Shown here piece after piece: positions 1 to 5,740 of a stretch of 8,850 nucleotides of DNA. Each line of letters begins with the position of its first letter. The stretch's first letter is position 1. The translations under genes were made by a program, and so were the position numbers. Source of the DNA: Oscillospiraceae bacterium (lineage in GTDB: Bacteria; Bacillota; Clostridia; Oscillospirales; Oscillospiraceae); contig JAHHSJ010000066.1 in NCBI GenBank assembly GCA_020025295.1, positions 1 through 8,850 on the forward strand, given 5' to 3'. The notes under the pieces were generated by a model. The model was not told the origin of the DNA. It saw only the letters and a list, made by a program, of their open reading frames with translations, and searched no databases.

Positions 1-2
1 CC

Positions 3-176
3 GCAGACAGGCAGGAAGAGCGAGTTTGTCAAAGAAAGACACAAAAACCAACAAAAACAAAGAAAATAGAACTTGAAAAGTTCGGTTCTAACGGCATGGT
101 GGAAGCGGCTGTTGGTGAAAATTTTAAAAAAGCCAGTATTACAAAGGGGAAATTTGTGATTTATGGCAAAAAATAA
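3..176 (+). CDS. Possible 3' end of an unidentified gene, cut by the window edge
   Basis: A reading frame stays open from base 3 to a TAA at 174-176, giving 57 residues. The first half is Lys/Thr/Gln-rich (KTQKPTKTKK); the second half reads like an ordinary protein end, finishing with KFVIYGKK. I do not recognise the family. The only in-frame ATG, at 96, has no clear ribosome binding site, so if this is coding it is most likely the tail of a gene that starts outside the window. Against it, the codons (AGA, AGG, CGA, ATA, AAA) are unlike the strongly biased ppdK next door, the stretch 30-66 is A-rich with no T at all, and no terminator hairpin follows the stop. It could be noncoding or a gene of different origin. 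Confidence 0.35.
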   Translation, partial: ADRQEERVCQRKTQKPTKTKKIELEKFGSNGMVEAAVGENFKKASITKGKFVIYGKK

Positions 177-177
177 C

Positions 178-206
178 TTGTGTTCTTTTAAAAAATATTT
201 TATAAT
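178..206 (+). promoter_or_regulatory. Candidate sigma-A promoter of ppdK
   Basis: A perfect -10 hexamer TATAAT at 201-206 sits 17 bases downstream of a partial -35 element, TTGTGT, at 178-183. Transcription would start near 213, giving a leader of about 90 nt before the ppdK start. The leader contains a weak A/T hairpin (TTTTTGT at 246-252 with ACAAAAA at 260-266) but no riboswitch that I recognise. The surroundings (185-206) are very A/T-rich, so a chance TATAAT is possible. Confidence 0.5.
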
Positions 207-305
207 AACGTTGCGTACGAAAAATAGTGACTGCTCTGCGTTGGCTTTTTGTTGGTTTTACAAAAAACGGAGGCAGGGTGAAAACTGCAAGGAGGAAACA
301 TCTGA

Positions 306-2969
306 ATGGCAAATAAGTTTGTTTACTACTTCAGCGAGGGTTCTGATGCGTTTGCCGGCGATAAGGTAACCATGAAGAACATCCTGGGCGGCAAGGGTGC
401 CGGTCTGGCTGAAATGACCGCTGCTGGCATGCCCGTTCCCCAGGGCTTCACCGTCACCACTGAGGCTTGCACTCAGTACTACAATGACGGTCGCCGCATT
501 AACGACGAAATCGTCGCTGACATTTTCGAGCATGTGAAGGGTCTGGAAAAGATCACCGGAAAGACCTTCGGTGATAACTCCAACCCCCTGCTGGTCTCCG
601 TCCGTTCCGGCGCCCGTATGTCCATGCCCGGCATGATGGACACCATCCTGAACCTGGGCCTGAACGACGAGGCTGTTGTGGGTCTGGCTCACAAGACTGG
701 CAACGAGCGCTTCGCTTACGACTCTTACCGCCGTTTCGTCCAGATGTTCTCTGACGTGGTCATGGGCGTGTCCAAGACCCTGTTCGAGGAGAAGATCGAC
801 GAGATGAAGGCTGACCGCGGCGTGTCCAACGATGTGGACCTGACCGCTGAGGACCTGAAGGAACTGGTCGTTATCTTCAAGGGCATCTATGAGGAAAAGA
901 TGGGCAAGCCCTTCCCCCAGGATCCCTCCGAGCAGCTGATTGAGGCCGTTATGGCTGTGTTCCGTTCTTGGGACAACCCCCGTGCCAATGTCTACCGTAA
1001 GATGAACGAGATCCCCTATGAGTGGGGCACCGCCGTCAACGTGCAGGCCATGGCATTCGGTAACTCCGGCTCCAACTCCGGTACCGGCGTTGCCTTCACC
1101 CGTAACCCCGCCACCGGCGCGAAGGGTCTGATGGGTGAGTACCTCATCAATGCTCAGGGCGAGGACGTGGTCGCCGGCGTGCGTACTCCCTCCCCCATCG
1201 CTGAGCTGAAGAAGGTCATGCCTGAGGTTTATGAGGAGTTCCAGACCATCGCAACCCGTCTGGAAACCTATTTCAAGGATATGCAGGACATGGAGTTCAC
1301 CATCGAGGATGGTCACCTGTTCATGCTGCAGACCCGTAACGGCAAGCGTACCGCTCAGGCTGCTCTGCAGATCGCCATTGATCTGGTGGACGAGGGCATG
1401 ATTACTGAGACGGAGGCTGTGCTCCGTGTTGAGCCTAAGCAGCTGGACACCCTGCTGCATCCCCAGTTTGATGAGGCCGCTCTGAAGGCTGCCGAGGTCA
1501 TCGGCAAGGGCCTGGCTGCTTCTCCCGGTTCCGCCTGCGGTCAGGTGGTCTTTACCGCCGAAGAGGCAGAGGAGAAGGTCAACAGCAAGGAAATGCCCAA
1601 GGTCGTTCTGTGCCGTCTGGAGACTTCCCCCGAGGATATCGTGGGTATGCAGGTCGCTCAGGGCATCCTGACCGTCCGCGGCGGCATGACCTCTCACGCT
1701 GCCGTTGTGGCTCGTGGCATGGGCACCTGCTGTGTCTGCGGCTGCGGCAACGACAACGAGGTCACCATGGACTACGATGCCAAGACCATCACCATCAACG
1801 GCCATGTGTTCCACGAGGGTGACTGGATCAGCATTGACGGCTCCACCGGTAACGTCTACGAGGGTCAGATCAAGACCGTCGACGCCACCGAGAACCCCAA
1901 CCTGAAGCGTTTCATGAGCTGGGCTGACGAGCGCCGCCAGCTGAAGGTTCTGACCAACGCAGATAACCCCACCGACGCTCAGAACGCCATGAACATGGGC
2001 GCTGAGGGCATCGGTCTGTGCCGTACTGAGCATATGTTCTTCGCTCCCGACCGTATCAAGGCCGTGCGTGAGATGATCTGCGCTCCCGATGTGGAGGCTC
2101 GTAAGGCCGCTCTGGCAAAGGTTCTGCCCTTCCAGCAGCAGGACTTCACCGAGATGTTCCGCATTCTGGACGGCAAGCCCATGACCATCCGTTATCTGGA
2201 TCCCCCGCTGCATGAGTTCCTGCCCACCAAGGCAGAGGATATTGCTGAGCTGGCCAAGGAAATGGGCATGACTGCCGAGGCTCTGACCAACATCGTCGAC
2301 TCTCTGCACGAGTTCAACCCCATGATGGGCCACCGTGGCTGCCGTCTGGCAGTCAGCTATCCTGAGATCGCTGAGATGCAGACCACCGCTGTCATCAACG
2401 CTGCCATTACCGTCAGCCGTGAGACCGGCGTTATGGTCACGCCTCACATCATGATCCCGCTGGTCGGCGAGGTCAAGGAGCTGAAGTATGTCAAGGATGT
2501 GGTCGTGGCTACCGCCGATAAGATCATCGCCGAGTCCGGTCTGGATCTGAAGTACATGGTCGGTACCATGATCGAGATCCCCCGTGCCGCTCTGACCGCC
2601 GATGAGATCGCCAAGGAAGCTGAGTTCTTCTCCTTCGGCACCAACGACCTGACCCAGATGACCTTCGGCTTCTCCCGTGATGACGCCGCTAAGTTCCTGG
2701 GCTCCTACTACGACACCAAGATCTATGAGTCCGATCCCTTCCAGCATGTCGACCCCAAGGGCGTTGGCAAGCTGGTGAAGATGGCTGCTGAACTGGGCCG
2801 TCAGACCCGCCCCGAGCTGGAGCTGGGCGTCTGCGGTGAGCATGGCGGCGACGCTTCCTCCGTGGAGTTCTTCCATGGCGTGGGTCTGGATTATGTGTCC
2901 TGCAGCCCCTTCCGTGTGCCTCTGGCTCGCTTGGCCGCTGCTCAGGCTGCAATCAAGAACCCCCGCTAA
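306..2969 (+). CDS. ppdK: Pyruvate, phosphate dikinase
   Basis: Cytosolic enzyme that reversibly interconverts PEP, AMP and PPi with pyruvate, ATP and Pi; in fermentative Clostridia it often serves PPi-linked glycolysis or PEP formation. The 887 residues are close to the usual length of about 875. The N-terminal ATP-grasp part shows GGKGAGLAEM (28-37), SVRSGARMSMPGMMDT (98-113) and a later LQTRNGKRTAQAA. The swivelling domain has GGMTSHAAV with the phosphocarrier His464; Thr462, two residues before it, is the position phosphorylated by the PDRP regulator in known homologues. The C-terminal PEP/pyruvate barrel has GLCRTEHMFF (Arg573) and GVCGEHGGD with the catalytic Cys843. The start is fixed by AAGGAGG at 289-295, 10 bases before ATG. 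It is monocistronic: its own promoter precedes it and a strong hairpin follows. It uses no TTA, CTA or TCA codon, a sign of high expression. No PDRP gene lies in the window. Confidence 0.97.
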   Translation: MANKFVYYFSEGSDAFAGDKVTMKNILGGKGAGLAEMTAAGMPVPQGFTVTTEACTQYYNDGRRINDEIVADIFEHVKGLEKITGKTFGDNSNPLLVSVRSGARMSMPGMMDTILNLGLNDEAVVGLAHKTGNERFAYDSYRRFVQMFSDVVMGVSKTLFEEKIDEMKADRGVSNDVDLTAEDLKELVVIFKGIYEEKMGKPFPQDPSEQLIEAVMAVFRSWDNPRANVYRKMNEIPYEWGTAVNVQAMAFGNSGSNSGTGVAFTRNPATGAKGLMGEYLINAQGEDVVAGVRTPSPIAELKKVMPEVYEEFQTIATRLETYFKDMQDMEFTIEDGHLFMLQTRNGKRTAQAALQIAIDLVDEGMITETEAVLRVEPKQLDTLLHPQFDEAALKAAEVIGKGLAASPGSACGQVVFTAEEAEEKVNSKEMPKVVLCRLETSPEDIVGMQVAQGILTVRGGMTSHAAVVARGMGTCCVCGCGNDNEVTMDYDAKTITINGHVFHEGDWISIDGSTGNVYEGQIKTVDATENPNLKRFMSWADERRQLKVLTNADNPTDAQNAMNMGAEGIGLCRTEHMFFAPDRIKAVREMICAPDVEARKAALAKVLPFQQQDFTEMFRILDGKPMTIRYLDPPLHEFLPTKAEDIAELAKEMGMTAEALTNIVDSLHEFNPMMGHRGCRLAVSYPEIAEMQTTAVINAAITVSRETGVMVTPHIMIPLVGEVKELKYVKDVVVATADKIIAESGLDLKYMVGTMIEIPRAALTADEIAKEAEFFSFGTNDLTQMTFGFSRDDAAKFLGSYYDTKIYESDPFQHVDPKGVGKLVKMAAELGRQTRPELELGVCGEHGGDASSVEFFHGVGLDYVSCSPFRVPLARLAAAQAAIKNPR

Positions 2970-3033
2970 GCGGAGTTCGACTCTGAGCGTATGATACAGG
3001 GTCTTTTGACCCGGTGATTTGTCCAAACGAAGA

Positions 3034-3072
3034 AACGCCCCCTCGGCATAGCCGAGGGGGCGTTGTTTTTTG
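3034..3072. terminator. Bidirectional intrinsic terminator between ppdK and the protease gene
   Basis: A perfect 14-bp stem pairs AACGCCCCCTCGGC (3034-3047) with GCCGAGGGGGCGTT (3051-3064) around an ATA loop. On the plus strand it is followed by GTTTTTTG (3065-3072), an adequate U-tract for ppdK transcripts. On the minus strand the bases after the stem read TTCTTCGTTT, a weaker U-rich tract that could end the protease transcript arriving from the other side. It starts 65 bases past the ppdK stop and ends 12 bases past the protease stop, as expected for a shared terminator of convergent genes. Confidence 0.9.
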
Positions 3073-3075
3073 TCT

Positions 3076-5532
3076 TTACTGCACCCAAGCACCGGAGCTA
3101 TTCACATAGCTGCCGTTGATCCAAGTGTCAGCGGCCATGCGGCCGCTGTCGTAGAAGTAGTAGCAGGAACCGTTGATCCACTGCCAGTCGGTCAGCATAT
3201 TGCCCTCCGGGGCAAGATAGTACCAGTCGTTGCCAATCCGCAGCCAGCCAGTCATCATGTTGCCTTCCGGGGCGAAATAGTACCAGTAGCTGCCGATGTG
3301 CTGCCAGCCGGTCATCATATTGCCCTCCGGGGCAAAGTAGAACCAGTCGTTGCCGATTCGCAGCCAGCCGGTCACCATGTTGCCTTCCGGGGCAAGATAG
3401 TACCAGTAGCTGCCGATGCGCTGCCAGCCGGTCAGCATATTGCCCTCCGGGGCAAAGTAGAACCAGTAGCTGCCGATGTGCTGCCAGCCGGTCAGCATAT
3501 TGCCCTCCGGGGCGAGATAGTACCAGTAGCTGCCGATGTGCTGCCAGCCGGTCAGCATATTGCCTTTCGGGGCAAGATAGTACCAGTAGCTGCCGATGTG
3601 CTGCCAGCCGGTCTGCATATAGCCATCCGCAGCAAAATAGTACCAATCGCCGCTAATCCGCTGCCAGCCGGTCACATAGTTGCCGTTGGCATCGTTGTAC
3701 CACCAGCCGGTGCTGTTAGACTTCCAGCCGGAATTGTTGTCCGGTTTGCCGGAGTTGGTGTCCTGAGTGGTGGAGAAGGCGTCATAGGTGATGACATAGT
3801 TCTCGCCATCCGGGACGGCAGTTACCGAGGTTCCGTTTAGGGTAAACGCAGTATCCTTGGTAAAGGTGTGGTCTGCGTCGGTTTTAAGCACAATGGAAAC
3901 GCTGTAATCGGTGTTTGGCTCAAACACAGGGTGACCGGGCTTCCATGTGGTGGATTCCACGATGCAGCCTTCCTGATCGACCACGGCGTCCTGAGGGGTG
4001 TGACCCGTGGCAGGAGCGACCAGAGAAAGAGAAACCTTCGTAATGGGCGTAGGAACCGGCTCCTGGGGCGTCGGAGGGGGCGTTTGGACCTGATAGGGTC
4101 TGGGGGCGGAAGTGCCGCCTGCGGCATGGTCAGAGGTTTCCTTCACACGAGCAAAGAAATAGTACTGACCCGGCTTCAGGCCGGAAAAATGGCTGTCGCT
4201 CTGCCACCGAACCACATGGCTCGAATCGTCGTCGTAGGAATATCCGTATTCCAGAGAAGGACGGCTGAGGTTGGTCACCTGCACCGTCACACCGGTCCCG
4301 TCCGCATCCGGAATCAGGTCCGATATTTCTGCATTGGGTCCGGAATAGCCCCGATTGACGCGAACCACATCGGGTGCATACAACAGAACTGATGCTCGGA
4401 TTCTTGTGAAACGGGTGGAGTTGCCCACGGGAGGATAATAGGGATATTGCACCAGACGCACGCTATCGTTCGGGCCGCCCTCCACTTTCACCGTGAACAG
4501 GCCGGAATAATCATCCGAATCCGTCACGTGCAGGTTTGTCACCAGCCCGGTGTTCACATCGTAATCCACACCCCAAAGCGTGATGGCGTGGCCGGAATTG
4601 CTGCCGTACTGATCCGTAATGATGGAGATGGTACAGGGGCCGTAGTGAAGCTGGCGCAAAATATGCTTGGAAAAGAGCTTCATGTTAGAGAACGGAGAGC
4701 CGGAGCTCATACCGCTGATTTCCTCGATGAATGGGAAGCGGTTGTCCTCAAAGGAGCCGTATACTGAAAAAGCTTCCTGCGGATCCCAGTCAAAGGACAC
4801 CGGCGCCCAGCGGTCGCTGGAATTGTTGGGCAGCTGCTTGTACAGGTAGCCTCCGGTTTCCCGATCGGTCAAGTGGCTGCCGTTTGGGTGGTGGTTGTTG
4901 CTGGGGAAGCCGCCGGTGAAATACCAGCTGAGGGCCTCCATCGGATCGCCGCCCTCGGCAGGGTCCCAACCGTTCCGGAACCGATTGAAGATTTGTTCCG
5001 GATTGGTTTCAAAGCCGTGGGTATCGTCGGGATGCTGCTCCAGATACCGATTCAGATACCAAGAAATCAGGTTGGAGCTGGACGCTGCAAAACACAGACC
5101 GTTGTCAATGTTGTGCCACTGTTTGGTGGCGTCCTGCCATCCCTTGTTTTTGGACACACCGGGTGCGTACAGGGTGCCGATCAACTGATTCTGATTTCGG
5201 GTCGAGAAGGTCAGCCGCCCGTTCAAATCCGGGACACGGAGGACATAGTTGCCATACACCTCTTTTTCCGGGTATCCGGGATCGTACCGCTTAAAATCCT
5301 CGTTTGTCTGAAGGTCGTCTGCGTTGGGAAGCGTAATCAGTCCGCTTTCCGGCTGGGCGGCCTCCTCCTTTCCGGCATCGGGAGGGGTGGTCGAACCGAT
5401 AATGTCCGACACATCACTATAATACTGTGCCGTGGCACGCATCTCTCCTCCGTCGGCGGCGAATGCAGTCGTCGGGAAGAGGGAGAGGCTGATGCAAACT
5501 GCCATCGCCCCTGCAAAGAATCGTCGTTTCAT
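3076..5532 (-). CDS. Secreted IdeS/Mac-like (C66) cysteine protease with cell-wall-binding repeats
   Basis: An 818-residue exported protein. Order: Sec signal peptide (1-25, cleavage likely after AFA); IdeS-like papain-fold protease domain (about 116-388); Fn3-like beta domain (388-484, with GLKPGQYYFFARVKET); Pro-rich linker (485-496); second beta-rich domain (497-588); aromatic 20-residue cell-wall-binding repeats to the end. Sequence supporting the protease call: KGWQDATKQW, then Lys137 and Cys147 in DNGLCFAASSSN, His315 in GHAITLWGVDYD, and Asp338/Asp340 in HVTDSDD. These match IdeS Lys84, Cys94, His262, Asp284 and Asp286; Lys-Cys (10) and Cys-His (168) spacings are equal to IdeS from memory. 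IdeS cleaves IgG in the hinge region; the substrate here is unknown and could be another immunoglobulin or a different protein. I place the start at ATG 5532, not 5601, because AAAGGAA lies 9-10 bases upstream and a signal peptide begins exactly there. Inferred location: attached to the cell wall outside the membrane. Confidence 0.88.
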   Translation of the reverse strand: MKRRFFAGAMAVCISLSLFPTTAFAADGGEMRATAQYYSDVSDIIGSTTPPDAGKEEAAQPESGLITLPNADDLQTNEDFKRYDPGYPEKEVYGNYVLRVPDLNGRLTFSTRNQNQLIGTLYAPGVSKNKGWQDATKQWHNIDNGLCFAASSSNLISWYLNRYLEQHPDDTHGFETNPEQIFNRFRNGWDPAEGGDPMEALSWYFTGGFPSNNHHPNGSHLTDRETGGYLYKQLPNNSSDRWAPVSFDWDPQEAFSVYGSFEDNRFPFIEEISGMSSGSPFSNMKLFSKHILRQLHYGPCTISIITDQYGSNSGHAITLWGVDYDVNTGLVTNLHVTDSDDYSGLFTVKVEGGPNDSVRLVQYPYYPPVGNSTRFTRIRASVLLYAPDVVRVNRGYSGPNAEISDLIPDADGTGVTVQVTNLSRPSLEYGYSYDDDSSHVVRWQSDSHFSGLKPGQYYFFARVKETSDHAAGGTSAPRPYQVQTPPPTPQEPVPTPITKVSLSLVAPATGHTPQDAVVDQEGCIVESTTWKPGHPVFEPNTDYSVSIVLKTDADHTFTKDTAFTLNGTSVTAVPDGENYVITYDAFSTTQDTNSGKPDNNSGWKSNSTGWWYNDANGNYVTGWQRISGDWYYFAADGYMQTGWQHIGSYWYYLAPKGNMLTGWQHIGSYWYYLAPEGNMLTGWQHIGSYWFYFAPEGNMLTGWQRIGSYWYYLAPEGNMVTGWLRIGNDWFYFAPEGNMMTGWQHIGSYWYYFAPEGNMMTGWLRIGNDWYYLAPEGNMLTDWQWINGSCYYFYDSGRMAADTWINGSYVNSSGAWVQ
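3181..3720 (-). repeat. Tandem 60-bp repeats encoding the cell-wall-binding array
   Basis: Nine consecutive units with an exact 60-bp period, most starting CTGCCAGCCGGTC on the plus strand, encode 20-residue modules of the type TGWQHIGSYWYYLAPEGNML. Flanking degenerate modules lie on both sides (WKSNSTGWWYNDANGNYV before; WQWINGSCYYFYDSGRM and TWINGSYVNSSGAWVQ after). The Gly-Trp, Trp-Tyr-Tyr and Gly-Asn-Met pattern is that of the choline-binding/glucan-binding repeat family (Pfam CW_binding_1), which holds secreted proteins on cell-wall polymers. Whether these bind choline cannot be read from sequence. The central units differ by only a few bases, so copy number could change by recombination or slippage. 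Confidence 0.93.
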
Positions 5533-5540
5533 AATTGCAG

Positions 5541-5548
5541 TTCCTTTT
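5541..5548 (-). promoter_or_regulatory. Ribosome binding site deciding the protease start
   Basis: On the minus strand the bases read AAAAGGAA, then eight more bases before ATG at 5532-5530. This supports initiation at MKRRFFAG rather than at the in-frame ATG 69 bases upstream (5601), which would put 23 polar residues before the signal peptide and would overlap the predicted promoter. Confidence 0.75.
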
Positions 5549-5581
5549 CTCAGAATAAAATAGTTGGATGCTTCTGTGGAA

Positions 5582-5609
5582 ATTTTATCATAAAATGCCA
5601 TATTAGCAA
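5582..5609 (-). promoter_or_regulatory. Candidate promoter of the protease gene
   Basis: On the minus strand TTGCTA (5609-5604) and TAAAAT (5587-5582) are spaced by 16 bases. Transcription would start near 5575, giving a short leader of about 45 nt. The elements are only fair matches to consensus. The local A/T-richness allows alternative -10 boxes such as TATGAT slightly upstream. A 7-bp inverted repeat lies just upstream (5626-5668). Confidence 0.45.
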
Positions 5610-5698
5610 GACATTTATGAAATTATGTGCCGGGAAAAGGACAAAATATTGCAAAAAACCACGGCACAGAGATGAAACATCAGCGCAAACAATGAAAT

Positions 5699-5726
5699 AC
5701 GCCCCACGGGAGTTCCCGTGGGGCGT
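5699..5726 (-). terminator. Intrinsic terminator after nadE
   Basis: A perfect 12-bp stem, ACGCCCCACGGG (5699-5710) with CCCGTGGGGCGT (5715-5726), closes a four-base AGTT loop. It begins 14 bases beyond the nadE stop codon. On the minus strand the following bases are ATTTCATTGTTTG, a broken U-tract; on the plus strand GTTTTGTT follows. It separates nadE from the protease gene, which lies downstream on the same strand, so the two are unlikely to form an operon. Confidence 0.75.
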
Positions 5727-5740
5727 GTTTTGTTCCGAAA

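Noticed and set aside
163..369. Small plus-strand frame of 68 codons overlapping the ppdK start
   Set aside because: It spans the predicted ppdK promoter and ribosome binding site and runs into ppdK in another frame, with no ribosome binding site of its own.
2999..3012. GGGTC-TTTT-GACCC hairpin after ppdK as a terminator
   Set aside because: The stem has only five pairs and is not followed by a U-tract; the 14-bp hairpin 22 bases further on is the convincing terminator.
258..3092. 944-codon open frame on the minus strand opposite ppdK
   Set aside because: It is the codon-aligned antisense of a well conserved enzyme; its product is low-complexity (Gly, His, Leu, Asp-rich) with no recognisable domain, and the frame runs through the terminator hairpin.
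3160..3725. CRISPR-like regular repeat array
   Set aside because: The 60-bp period is continuous without unique spacers, stays in frame, and encodes a known protein repeat family.
3070..3840. 256-codon plus-strand frame with a repetitive Pro/Ala/Val product
   Set aside because: The repetitiveness comes entirely from the antisense reading of the 60-bp wall-binding repeats. It overlaps the convergent terminator region and has no ribosome binding site of note.
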